Source of the DNA: Bacteroidota bacterium
GTDB taxonomy: Bacteria > Bacteroidota > Bacteroidia > B-17B0 > Aurantibacillaceae
DNA length: 64,000 nucleotides
Assembly (NCBI GenBank): GCA_016711805.1
Contig: JADJSH010000011.1
Coordinates: 105,773-169,772 of the forward strand
Direction of reading: 5' to 3'
The translations under genes were made by a program, and so were the position numbers. Shown piece by piece: positions 1 to 8,252 of this stretch (the stretch's first letter is position 1; every line of letters begins with the position of its first letter). The notes beneath the pieces are model-generated. The model saw only the letters and a list, made by a program, of their open reading frames with translations. It was not told the origin of the DNA and ran no database searches.

Positions 1-630
1 CCATTTCGGCATAGCAAAAACCTAAGTTTACATATCCTCCTACAAAATTTGAATCAAGTTTAATAATTTTTTTAAATGTATTAATGGCTTTATTTTTTTT
101 TCTCCTAGTTCGTCATAAATACCCGCAATGTTATTTAGGGTCGCTATTTCGTTAGGATTAAATTCAAGTGCTTTTTCAAAATCTTGTTTTGCGCCTTCAA
201 AATTTCTATTCCCAATTTTTGCGGTCCCTCTATTTTGAAGGTAGCCAAATTTTGCAGTGTCGGTTTTTGCATACTTAATAGCAAAATTATACATATATAT
301 TGCTGAATCAATAAGTCCTCCCGAACCATAAAGGTTTCCTGCTCTATTATACACTTCTGCGTTTTTTCTGTTTAAAGGAATAGCTTTTAGTATGGTGTTG
401 ATAGCATCTCGTGATCCATATAAATGGAGTTCTATATCAGCTTTATCCATTAAGTACCATTGATTAGTATCATTTAATTGAATGGCTCTATCAATAAAGG
501 CTAAAGCATTTCTGTAGTCTTTATTTTCCATTTTAGCGCTTGCCATGTCGGCATACTCTTTGGCAGTTTGTGCCGAAAGAGTAACAGAAAGAAAAATAAA
601 GATGCTGAGGTAGATGTGTTTTATGGTCAT
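1..630 (-). CDS. TPR-repeat secreted/periplasmic protein, partial and frameshifted
   Basis: The protein begins with a signal peptide (MTIKHIYLSIFIFLSVTLSAQ, predicted cleavage after the SAQ) and continues as tandem tetratricopeptide repeats, with helices such as DYRNALAFIDRAIQLN and FEGAKQDFEKALEFNPN. I chose the internal Met at 630 because the preceding 11 residues do not belong to a signal peptide. The frame is broken at a run of nine T on the plus strand (93-101). Removing one base lets the TPR continue as GEKNKAINTFKKIIKLD and on to position 1, so the gene runs off the left edge. TPR proteins of this kind are protein-interaction scaffolds; no specific partner can be named. The break is either a sequencing error or a real frameshift. 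Confidence 0.7.
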
Positions 631-773
631 AAGTAAAAATAATGAAATTGCTTTAAAACTCATAATACGTGATAACTATTTATATTCACTTCTTAGATTT
701 TTAATCTCACCAGGAAGTTAATTGAAATAATTTCTTAGATTTATATATGAAATTGTGTTTTAAAACTATTTAA

Positions 774-1382
774 ATGGCTCAAATTACTGGTCGACAAAAA
801 AGTGAAGCAAAGAGGATGATTGTTATTTCGAATCCATCTGTTTGTCATTATTGCAAATCAAAAGGATTGACTGAATCAGATAAGTTTTGTCCTAACTGCG
901 GCTTTCCTCAAAGAGGATCTCAGGCTTTAATGAAAAACTTTATTTGGAATATTAACAATAAACATACGTTGTTAGATAAACAGAAAAAAGCAGTTAGCAA
1001 GGCAAGAAATATCTTATTCGTTTTATCGGGATTGTTTGCCTTTTTTGCGATTTTATTAGGACTATTAATTGATACTAATATGGCAATACTAATATCTAAT
1101 TTTGTTGTGTCATTAATATATCTTTCCTTAGGATTATGGAGTAAACAAAATCCGTTTCCTGCTATTTTGACTGGATTTTTTGTCTACATTTCATTAATGG
1201 TAATTAATGCAGTGATTGAACCTACCACTCTTTTGAAAGGATTATTTATGAAAGTAATAGTTATTGGAGCATTTGTTTATGGTTATAAAGGGGTTAAAGA
1301 ATCGGAAGAACTTGAAAAGGAATTGGAGTCAATAAAAAAAGCAAAAGATTTTACTATACCAGATGAATTGTCAGAAGTGTAA
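774..1382 (+). CDS. Zinc-ribbon membrane protein of unknown function
   Basis: This 202-residue protein has a CxxC...CxxC zinc ribbon near the N-terminus (CHYC and CPNC, about residues 24-42), followed by four hydrophobic segments (about 80-170) and a charged C-terminal tail rich in Glu and Lys. The ribbon presumably faces the cytoplasm. I do not recognise a family with a known function. Its last 20 bases overlap the start of the next gene, a CPBP-family protease that also begins with a zinc ribbon, so the two are probably translationally coupled and act together. The shared N-terminal ribbon suggests a common partner, which is inference. Confidence 0.7.
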   Translation: MAQITGRQKSEAKRMIVISNPSVCHYCKSKGLTESDKFCPNCGFPQRGSQALMKNFIWNINNKHTLLDKQKKAVSKARNILFVLSGLFAFFAILLGLLIDTNMAILISNFVVSLIYLSLGLWSKQNPFPAILTGFFVYISLMVINAVIEPTTLLKGLFMKVIVIGAFVYGYKGVKESEELEKELESIKKAKDFTIPDELSEV

Positions 1383-2088
1383 AGCTGAAAATGCAAAAAC
1401 TTATAGATATTGTAATAATTGTGGCTCTAAGCTTTTTGATGAGCCGAAAGATAATTATAATACATCCGTAAATAAAGCTAAAATTTTCTTTTTTATTTTA
1501 TTAGCATATATAGGATTATTGCATGTTCTTAAATTTGAAAGTACCTATGTTACATCTTTAGTTTGCGATATAATTTTTGCAGTTATAGTAGTTGTTTTTT
1601 TTATTTTGAACTATAGAGTTATCCTTCCTTTAATTATTTCTAGAATTACTAATTTTAAATTACTATTTATGGTGTTAACGGCATTAATAGCATTAGCATT
1701 TTTAGTTTCTTATACGTCTGATTTTTTAAATCATAACGTATTTAATAGGACTAGCAATAGTTATTATGAACATTATATTAATTCACCCTTTCCTTTATTG
1801 TTTTCAATTATTTCTATTGCAGTCTTTCCTGCTATTTTTGAAGAAATTGCTTTTAGAGGAATTTTGTTTAATGAACTTCAAAAGATTACTTCAGTTAGTG
1901 CCACAATAATTATTACCACAGTTTTATTTACTATTCTACATTTTTCGCTTATTTCTTTTTTGTGGATTTTTCCTATCGGAATGTTGTTTGGTTACTTAAG
2001 GGCAAAAAACAACAGTTTATTGTATGGCATTATAGGTCATTTTATATATAACTCTAGTATCGTTCTCATTGAATATTTTGGTATATAA
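1363..2088 (+). CDS. CPBP-family intramembrane glutamic protease with N-terminal zinc ribbon
   Basis: An N-terminal zinc ribbon (CQKC and CNNC, residues 3-21) is joined to a multi-spanning membrane domain. The CPBP (Abi/Rce1-like) motifs are all visible: EEIAFRG near residue 160 (the EExxxR motif), FTILHF near 190 (FxxxH) and HFIYN near 226 (HxxxN or similar). Family members include CAAX-processing proteases and bacteriocin immunity or maturation proteins, and the conserved Glu and His residues form the active site. The substrate here is unknown. The start overlaps the preceding zinc-ribbon gene by 20 bp, indicating an operon of two membrane proteins with matching N-terminal modules. Confidence 0.85.
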   Translation: MNCQKCKAENAKTYRYCNNCGSKLFDEPKDNYNTSVNKAKIFFFILLAYIGLLHVLKFESTYVTSLVCDIIFAVIVVVFFILNYRVILPLIISRITNFKLLFMVLTALIALAFLVSYTSDFLNHNVFNRTSNSYYEHYINSPFPLLFSIISIAVFPAIFEEIAFRGILFNELQKITSVSATIIITTVLFTILHFSLISFLWIFPIGMLFGYLRAKNNSLLYGIIGHFIYNSSIVLIEYFGI

Positions 2089-2160
2089 TTTTCTTGATTT
2101 TGTGTTTCTTCTTTATGTAAATTCAACAATAAATAATTAGATTTGATTGAAATACGATTT

Positions 2161-2703
2161 ATGAAAAGCCTATTATCTGTTATTGTTTTAATTATTATTT
2201 GTGCTTCTTGCCGTAAAGAAGTTTCACAACAAGAAAAATTCTCTACATTTTTTAATACAATTCCTGATTTAAAGTTGCCTTTTATAACCGATAGTGGCGA
2301 GGATTTACAGGCAGTATTTTATCCCGACACTATTTATAATGAGTTTGTAGGCGATAATGTTTATGGGATTTATGGTAAAACTAAAATTAACGATAGCATA
2401 TTTGGCATCGTGTATTTAAATCCAGGCGATATTGTATTTCCTTTGCTAGTAACATATAATTCAACGGGTAAAAAAATTGATGAATTAGCATTACTTAATT
2501 TGCCCGGTGGGAGTTCAGGATACAATGCCAATGGCATCTCTTATCTTGTCATGAAGTCAAATTTAGAAATACAAATTACTGATAGCGTCAATACCTTTGA
2601 AAGGGATAGTTTAGAAGAGATTATCGAAACTTCTCGAAAAACAGAAGTTATGATTGAAAACTACAAAGTGAACGGTGTTGGTAAAATTATTGCACATGAT
2701 TAA
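2161..2703 (+). CDS. Putative lipoprotein of unknown function
   Basis: I start this at the ATG at 2161 (MKSLLSVIVLIIICASC), where a hydrophobic signal ends in a Cys and suggests a lipoprotein of about 180 residues; the six codons upstream add nothing. The rest is soluble, with Asp- and Asn-rich beta-type sequence and no motif I recognise. The stop codon overlaps the start of the barstar-like gene by 8 bp (ATGATTAA), so the two are very likely co-transcribed and translationally coupled. No nuclease signature that would make it the partner of the barstar is visible. Confidence 0.65.
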   Translation: MKSLLSVIVLIIICASCRKEVSQQEKFSTFFNTIPDLKLPFITDSGEDLQAVFYPDTIYNEFVGDNVYGIYGKTKINDSIFGIVYLNPGDIVFPLLVTYNSTGKKIDELALLNLPGGSSGYNANGISYLVMKSNLEIQITDSVNTFERDSLEEIIETSRKTEVMIENYKVNGVGKIIAHD

Positions 2704-2989
2704 GAAGCAGATTTTTATTGAAGGGAAAAACATTAGGAATTTAGAATCTTTTTTTGTGGAAACGGATCGTGTGTTAACCAAAGATTTAGATTGGGAAACG
2801 GGACATAATTTAAATGCCTTTAATGATTTGTTGTATGGAGGCTTTGGAGTGCATGAGTATGAAGAATCAATTGAATTAATTTGGAAAGATTTTAATGAAA
2901 GCCGCAGTTGTTTAACTCAAGACTTACTATCGAGTATTTTAGATTTAATTCGTTCCCATCAGCATATAGAGTTAAGGGTAATAGATTAA
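2696..2989 (+). CDS. Barstar-family (ribonuclease-inhibitor-like) protein
   Basis: This 97-residue protein (start MIKKQIFIEGK at 2696) matches the barstar layout: a short N-terminal strand ending in a helix start (IEGKNIRNLESFF), then DWETGHNLNAFNDLL where barstars have YGxNLDALWD, then a strand rich in Ile/Leu (EESIELIWKDF), a helix and a terminal strand (HIELRVID). Barstar blocks the active site of barnase-type RNases, and relatives are common immunity proteins for secreted toxins. No barnase-like toxin is visible next to it. It overlaps the preceding lipoprotein gene by 8 bp. Family assignment is by pattern only. Confidence 0.65.
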   Translation: MIKKQIFIEGKNIRNLESFFVETDRVLTKDLDWETGHNLNAFNDLLYGGFGVHEYEESIELIWKDFNESRSCLTQDLLSSILDLIRSHQHIELRVID

Positions 2990-3020
2990 GCTGAGTTTGA
3001 GTCCGTTAATTTGCAGCCCT

Positions 3021-3111
3021 TCATTGCGAATGGAGTGAAGCAATTTCAAACACAGTTTATTTAATTAAGTATGAGATTGCTTCGTCGATGAAAAAACTCC
3101 TCGCTATGACG
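3021..3111. repeat. REP-like palindromic dispersed repeat, copy 1
   Basis: The left arm TCATTGCGAATGGAGTGAAG at 3021-3040 (continuing CAATT to 3045) is an imperfect inverted copy of the right arm at 3071-3111, which includes GAGATTGCTTCGTCG and CTCGCTATGACG. The same two arms recur at 57440-57470 (single arm) and 62228-62310 (both arms). This copy lies between two convergent genes and may act as a bidirectional terminator. Confidence 0.75.
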
Positions 3112-3144
3112 TTGCTGTGGGATTATAAAATAAGAGGAGCGAGG

Positions 3145-4242
3145 TTATTGTTCCTCTGATTTATCGTTAATTAGTTCAAGGGCATATAGTTTTATTCTGT
3201 CACTTTTTTTGAAAATTTGATTTTTTTCATAGACTTCTTCTAGAGTTTTGACAGCAATCCATTTGGAGCCAATCATATTATCATTAAATAGTTCTTCGAA
3301 AATGTGACTTTTAAAGGATTGTTCTTTAATCGAGTCTTTTTCTATTTTCCCATATTCACCTGCTAATTCTATAGCTCTGCAAAGAGGAAGGTGATAGCCA
3401 GTAGACATTAGTTTACTATCATTTTCTTGAATTCTATCTGTCGGTCTTATGAAACCTGAGCAGTAAGGTAATCTATTTTTTTTATTTAGTGTTTCATTTT
3501 CAGGGCACACACATAAATTGTTGTCACAAAGGACAGTTTTCATTTTATCCATTTGCTCTTCAAGATTTGTACTTTGTGACACATATATTGTGCCTTTTTC
3601 CCATACTTTATATTGCAAAAAAACAAATCTAACTAAGTCGTTTTTTAAATCGTATTGTTCATATATTAAATCTGCTCCAGTAACATGTTCGTCATTATCA
3701 GGATGTAAAAACCTAATGCGTAGAATATTTTTGTTTTTTAATTTGTAGTCTGTGTAAAAATCATCATCAAAAAGTTTGTCAGCATATGTCGTCCTATCGG
3801 CTTTACTATAATCTCGATTTAATATTCTGTTTTCTGTTAACCTAACTGGTTCCATTTTTTCTCTTGCAACTCTGTGTTCTAAAAGCCTTTTTGTTACGGT
3901 GCCTTTAGTAGTATCTTTGTCATGAAGATCTTGAAGAGTTTCAATTTGCCTTTCTATTAAATCAATCGCTGATATCTCTTTGCCAGATTCTTTTGATTTA
4001 ATTTCGGCTAAATCTTTAAAATATTGAACTAGTTCGCTATCATTTTTTCTAGAAAGTAAAACAGTAAATTGTTCATACAAATCAGGTGCAATTTCGTTTA
4101 ATAAACCAAGTGCATTCTCATAAGTTGGAGGAGTACTTCTTTTATTTGCTAACTGAAGTAAGTCACGGTGAGCAACAATTGTTTGGAAGGCTATATTCCT
4201 TCTTTGTTCCTCAGATACTTCTTCATTAGAAAAATAGCTCAT
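3145..4242 (-). CDS. Unassigned protein with possible PD-(D/E)XK-like nuclease core
   Basis: This 365-residue soluble protein is not one I recognise. Its N-terminal half is charged and helical. At about residues 185-225 it has HVTGADLIYEQYD followed about 15 residues later by RFVFLQYKVW. A GxD strand, a turn, then a hydrophobic strand ending in QxK is the arrangement of the PD-(D/E)XK nuclease fold in restriction-type enzymes. A Cys-rich stretch follows (LCVCPEN, YCSGF, LCRAIE), which could bind zinc. It stands alone downstream of the ftsZ terminator, with no methylase or other defence gene beside it. Nuclease assignment is inference. Confidence 0.45.
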   Translation of the reverse strand: MSYFSNEEVSEEQRRNIAFQTIVAHRDLLQLANKRSTPPTYENALGLLNEIAPDLYEQFTVLLSRKNDSELVQYFKDLAEIKSKESGKEISAIDLIERQIETLQDLHDKDTTKGTVTKRLLEHRVAREKMEPVRLTENRILNRDYSKADRTTYADKLFDDDFYTDYKLKNKNILRIRFLHPDNDEHVTGADLIYEQYDLKNDLVRFVFLQYKVWEKGTIYVSQSTNLEEQMDKMKTVLCDNNLCVCPENETLNKKNRLPYCSGFIRPTDRIQENDSKLMSTGYHLPLCRAIELAGEYGKIEKDSIKEQSFKSHIFEELFNDNMIGSKWIAVKTLEEVYEKNQIFKKSDRIKLYALELINDKSEEQ

Positions 4243-4306
4243 TATTAGTTATTTTATATTTATATATCAAATCTAATCCAATTCTTCTATATTTCCTAAA
4301 AACAAA

Positions 4307-4332
4307 AAACCCTCACATTTCTGGGAGGGTTT
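4307..4332 (-). terminator. Intrinsic terminator after ftsZ
   Basis: The arms AAACCCTC (4307-4314) and GAGGGTTT (4325-4332) form a stem with a 10-base loop. On the minus strand the stem is followed by a T-rich run, as expected for the end of the dcw operon. The plus strand also has a T-run, so it could work both ways. Confidence 0.85.
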
Positions 4333-4352
4333 CTTTTTTATGGTTGTCATGA

Positions 4353-5930
4353 TTAATCTACGTTATCGTGTAAAAACGAGTTGTTTGGTCTAATCTCATT
4401 GTTTTCACCTAAAGTGTAACGAGATACTTGTGAGTCCGTAGATGGTGTTGAGCTATTTGCATCTAAGTTCACTTGTTTACGTTGCCAAGCAGATGTTTTT
4501 TCTAAGTCGTTTAAACCTTCAGGAGTTTTCATTTTTAAGGTTAACTCTTTTAATTTTTTAATACGCTCTTGTGCCAAACGAATTTGCTCTTCGCGGCTAT
4601 TGCTTTCGTAACTTGGTGTTTCTTCTTCTTCAGAAGAAATATCATTAATCACAAATTCTTGCTTTGGCGTTTCAGTTACTTCGTTTGTAAAAGTAGCAGG
4701 AGTTTCGTTCACTGGCTCATCTAAAGAATACACTTTAAATAATGGTTTTTCTTCTTCCTTCATTTCGTTTACAATTGGAGCAATTGTTTCTTCCACTTTA
4801 TTGATGATTGGTGTTTCAACTGTTTCTTCTTTCACAAACACAAATGGTTCGTTTGTTTGAATCTCATCAATAATCGTCGTTTGAACTGGCTCAACTTTAG
4901 TTACAGTAGGTTCGTCTAATTTCACAATTTTACGTTCTTGGAAAGTTGGTGCTTCGTAACCTGAATTCATTTTGCTGTTAAAGCCTGTTGCTATAATAGT
5001 TACAGAAACATTATCACCTAAAGATGGATCAGTACCGTAACCAGTAATTAATTCTGCCGTTCCACCAGCTGCTTCTTGAATGAAGTCAGTAATTTCACCA
5101 AACTCATCCATTTCAATATCATCGCTTCCGCTCATGATATTTAATAATACGTGACGAGCACCAGAAATATCGTTATCATTTAATAATGGAGAAATCAAAG
5201 CATTCTCTACTGCACGCAAAGCACGTTTTTCGCCGCTTGCAATAGCAGAACCCATAATAGCTACACCGCTATCTTGCATTACTGTTTTCACATCATTAAA
5301 ATCCACATTCACATGCATGTGTAAACTAATAATTTCTGCAATTGATTTTGCTGCGCTAGTTAATACATTATCTGCGTGAGCAAATGCTTCTGTCATTTTT
5401 AAACTTCCGTAGATTTCACGTAATTTATCGTTACCAATAACGATTAACGTGTCTACGTATTTCTTCATTTCTTCTAAGCCTTTCTCAGCTTGCTCTCTAC
5501 GTTTTTTTCCTTCAAAAGAGAAAGGAATTGTCACGATACCAACCGTTAAGATGCCTAATTCTTTAGCAATAGACGCAATTACTGGAGCAGCTCCAGTACC
5601 AGTACCACCGCCTAAACCAGCTGTGATAAATACCATTTCGGTATTGTCTTTTAAAATTGCTTTTATTTCTTCAATGCTTTCTAAAGCAGAGTCGCGACCA
5701 ACCTCAGGTTTTGCACCTGCGCCTAATCCTCTGGTTAAAGAGTTACCTAATTGTATTTTGTGAGGCACTGGGCTTTTGCTTAATGCCTGTTTATCGGTAT
5801 TGCATATAATGAAATCAACCCCTTTAATTCCTAAACGGAACATGTGGTTAACAGCGTTACTTCCGCCGCCACCAACGCCAATTACTTTAATAATTGAGCT
5901 TTCTTCTTGTGGTAATTCAAATTGCATCAT
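4353..5930 (-). CDS. ftsZ: Cell division protein FtsZ
   Basis: FtsZ is the tubulin-like GTPase that polymerises into the Z-ring at the division site. The N-terminal nucleotide-binding loop (VIGVGGGGSNAVNHM) and the signature GGGTGTGAAP near residue 108 are intact, as is the T7-type region NVDFNDVKTVM. At 525 residues it is longer than the usual 380-400 because of a Glu/Pro/Thr-rich linker from about residue 330. It ends in the conserved C-terminal peptide PNNSFLHDNVD, likely the FtsA-binding tail. It is the last gene of the dcw cluster, followed by a terminator and separated from ftsA by 143 bp holding a palindromic repeat. Confidence 0.98.
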   Translation of the reverse strand: MMQFELPQEESSIIKVIGVGGGGSNAVNHMFRLGIKGVDFIICNTDKQALSKSPVPHKIQLGNSLTRGLGAGAKPEVGRDSALESIEEIKAILKDNTEMVFITAGLGGGTGTGAAPVIASIAKELGILTVGIVTIPFSFEGKKRREQAEKGLEEMKKYVDTLIVIGNDKLREIYGSLKMTEAFAHADNVLTSAAKSIAEIISLHMHVNVDFNDVKTVMQDSGVAIMGSAIASGEKRALRAVENALISPLLNDNDISGARHVLLNIMSGSDDIEMDEFGEITDFIQEAAGGTAELITGYGTDPSLGDNVSVTIIATGFNSKMNSGYEAPTFQERKIVKLDEPTVTKVEPVQTTIIDEIQTNEPFVFVKEETVETPIINKVEETIAPIVNEMKEEEKPLFKVYSLDEPVNETPATFTNEVTETPKQEFVINDISSEEEETPSYESNSREEQIRLAQERIKKLKELTLKMKTPEGLNDLEKTSAWQRKQVNLDANSSTPSTDSQVSRYTLGENNEIRPNNSFLHDNVD

Positions 5931-6015
5931 GGTATGTAGATTTTTGTTGTTTGTATTGTTTGATGTTTATTGTTTCAGGTTTCTTGTCCTGGTTTTATTG
6001 TTGTTTGTTTTTTTG

Positions 6016-6039
6016 CTTCTCGACTCCGCTCGAAGTGAC
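6016..6039. repeat. Short palindromic intergenic repeat between ftsA and ftsZ
   Basis: CTTCTCGACTCCGCTCGAAG (6016-6035, continuing TGAC) is an imperfect palindrome centred on the CTCCGC. Sequences of this form are familiar as dispersed intergenic repeats in Bacteroidota genomes; that recognition is from memory and only one copy occurs here. Confidence 0.5.
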
Positions 6040-6073
6040 AATTAACTCATCACTTATAATTCATCTCTCATCA

Positions 6074-7435
6074 CTATTCCACGTCATCACTCATCCAATC
6101 CTTAGCTTTGCTAATTAATGAATCGAAGAAATTTCCTACTTTTTGTTTTGAGTGACCAGTTACTTTTTTCTCTGCTTTTTTGCTCGTTGTTGCTTCTACT
6201 AAAACAGTTTCTTCTACTTGTTTAGAAGAGTTAGTTCCACGTTTCAATTCGCGTTCGTATTTCTCAATACCTTTCATTACCAAGCCCACACCTGTTGCGT
6301 ACATTGGATTTTTTAATTCATCATCAGCACCAGCTAAATGTTCGTTTGGAGTTCCAATACGGCAATCCATACCAGTAGTTAACATCACTAATTGAGGTAA
6401 GTGTTTTAATTGAGAACCACCACCTGTTACTACAATGCCACCAGCTAATTTACGTTCGAAACCAGAAGATTTAATTTCAAATAACACGAACTCTAAAATT
6501 TCTTCCATACGCGCTTGAATAATTTGCGCTAAGGTATTTACTGAAATTTCTTTGTGCGGACGACCTCTTAATCCTGGGATAGAAATCACCTCGTTCATTT
6601 GATTTTCTTGCGCTAAAGCCGAACCGAAACGCATTTTTAATTGCTCCGCTTGTGTTTTAATAATACCACAACCTTCTTTAATATCATCGGTGATGATGTT
6701 ACCACCAAAAGGAATAACAGCTGTATGACGGATAATGCCATCATAGAAAATAGCCACATCAGTAGTACCACCACCAATATCCACTAATACAACACCTGCT
6801 TCTTTTTCTTCGTCGCTTAAAACGGCATCAGCACTTGCTAATGGCTCTAAGTGTAAATCAACCGTGGTTAATTTAGCGCGATCAACACATTTAAAAATAT
6901 TTTTTACAGCACTTACTTGTCCTGTAATAATATGGAAATTTCCTTCTAAGCGAATTCCTGAATGCCCAATTGGGTTGCGGATACCGCTTTCGTTATCAAT
7001 AATATATTCTTGAGGAATCACGTGAATAATTTCTTCACCTGGACTCATCACTAAACGGTGCATGTTATCAATTAATTGATCCACGTCGTTTTGCGAAACT
7101 TCTTCTTCTAATGATTTACGAGTCACCATACCGCGGTGTTGCATACTTTTAATATGTTGACCTGCAATACCAACGATTACTTCTTCAATATCAATATTTG
7201 CTTTATCGCCTGCAATTTTTATCGCAGCTTTAATAGACTCAATGGTTTGCTCAATATTAGCGACTACACCACGGTGCACACCTAGTGATTCGGATTTACC
7301 AATACTTAAAATTTCTACTTTACCATTCTCGTTTTTGTAACCAACGATAGCGGCAATTTTAGTTGTTCCAATGTCAAGACCTACTACTAGTTCTGCATTT
7401 GCTGGCATTTGTTTTTGTGTTGGTTTATTGTCCAT
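6074..7435 (-). CDS. ftsA: Cell division protein FtsA
   Basis: FtsA is the actin-like ATPase that tethers FtsZ to the inner membrane and recruits later division proteins. The actin-fold motifs are present: VVGLDIGTTKIAAIVGY at the N-terminus, VLVDIGGGTTDVAIF about residue 215 and the adenosine motif GGIVVTGGGSQL about residue 335. The C-terminus has a linker and the amphipathic helix FFDSLISKAKDWM, which should bind the membrane. At 453 residues it is a little longer than E. coli FtsA. It follows ftsQ by 4 bp. Confidence 0.97.
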   Translation of the reverse strand: MDNKPTQKQMPANAELVVGLDIGTTKIAAIVGYKNENGKVEILSIGKSESLGVHRGVVANIEQTIESIKAAIKIAGDKANIDIEEVIVGIAGQHIKSMQHRGMVTRKSLEEEVSQNDVDQLIDNMHRLVMSPGEEIIHVIPQEYIIDNESGIRNPIGHSGIRLEGNFHIITGQVSAVKNIFKCVDRAKLTTVDLHLEPLASADAVLSDEEKEAGVVLVDIGGGTTDVAIFYDGIIRHTAVIPFGGNIITDDIKEGCGIIKTQAEQLKMRFGSALAQENQMNEVISIPGLRGRPHKEISVNTLAQIIQARMEEILEFVLFEIKSSGFERKLAGGIVVTGGGSQLKHLPQLVMLTTGMDCRIGTPNEHLAGADDELKNPMYATGVGLVMKGIEKYERELKRGTNSSKQVEETVLVEATTSKKAEKKVTGHSKQKVGNFFDSLISKAKDWMSDDVE

Positions 7436-7439
7436 AAAC

Positions 7440-8252
7440 TTATTTTTTAGTGCAAACCACTTGGTTTTTATATTTTATATTGATAGTTGAATATTTATTC
7501 CAGCCATCTGTTTTGTTTAATCCTTCGGTATAAAATGTTTTTAGTTTTTCAAACTTCTCTTCAAAATCTTTCGCATCTCCAAACACAATTTTATGATTAC
7601 CAATTGAAGGGTATAACTCTAATTCCTTATCAGGCGTTACATTTATTTGATGTATCAGGCTTGCTAAAACCGAATCCTTAGCAATATAAGTGGAGATGTT
7701 ATAAATATCATCGAGTACACTGATGGCTGCAAATTTTTCGTTTTTCGAAATGGCATCTACCGAAACTTGGTAACGAGTTGCATACGGTTCAACAATGAAT
7801 CCTGTAGCAATAATTACACGTGCGGTGAATTTATCGCTTAAAGGCATTAGTTTAGATTTCGTATCAATGTAATAACTTTCGCCATCCATGTTCATTACTC
7901 GAACTAATGGTGTGCGCTGTGTTACATTCATGGTTACATCTCCATTTACATCTACGGCTATATCAGCGTTTTCTACAGCGGGATGAGAATTCAATGCTTT
8001 CTCTAAACCGTTCACATCAATATTTTTTAAAGAAGTGTTTAAAATTGAGTCGTTTCTTTCTTTGAAAAACTCTTTTACATCTTCTTCATCAATAAAGGTG
8101 TTAACTTCTGTATTATTAACCGATACCAATAAATTTTCGGCTACTACGTTTTTTTCTTTGCTAGTAGCAAAGGCTAAAGACGCTAGTAGGCCTGATAATC
8201 CAATAATCCAAAGAACGATGATTAATATTTTTCTAAAATTTATTTTTTTCAT
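7440..8252 (-). CDS. ftsQ: Cell division protein FtsQ (DivIB-like)
   Basis: FtsQ is a bitopic inner-membrane protein linking the Z-ring to the FtsL/FtsI/FtsW peptidoglycan machinery. A short cytoplasmic N-terminus is followed by one membrane span (about residues 9-29, IVLWIIGLSGLLASLAF) and a periplasmic part whose first section (EVNTFIDEEDVKEFF, NSHPAVENADI) fits a POTRA domain. At 270 residues the length is typical. The sequence is divergent, so position between murC and ftsA supports the call. Its start overlaps the murC stop by 4 bp (ATGA). Confidence 0.9.
   Translation of the reverse strand: MKKINFRKILIIVLWIIGLSGLLASLAFATSKEKNVVAENLLVSVNNTEVNTFIDEEDVKEFFKERNDSILNTSLKNIDVNGLEKALNSHPAVENADIAVDVNGDVTMNVTQRTPLVRVMNMDGESYYIDTKSKLMPLSDKFTARVIIATGFIVEPYATRYQVSVDAISKNEKFAAISVLDDIYNISTYIAKDSVLASLIHQINVTPDKELELYPSIGNHKIVFGDAKDFEEKFEKLKTFYTEGLNKTDGWNKYSTINIKYKNQVVCTKK

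Noticed and set aside
5776..6118. Open frames on the plus strand across the ftsZ start and the ftsA-ftsZ gap
   Set aside because: They are shadows of ftsZ/ftsA with low-complexity Phe/Leu/Cys content and no plausible start region.
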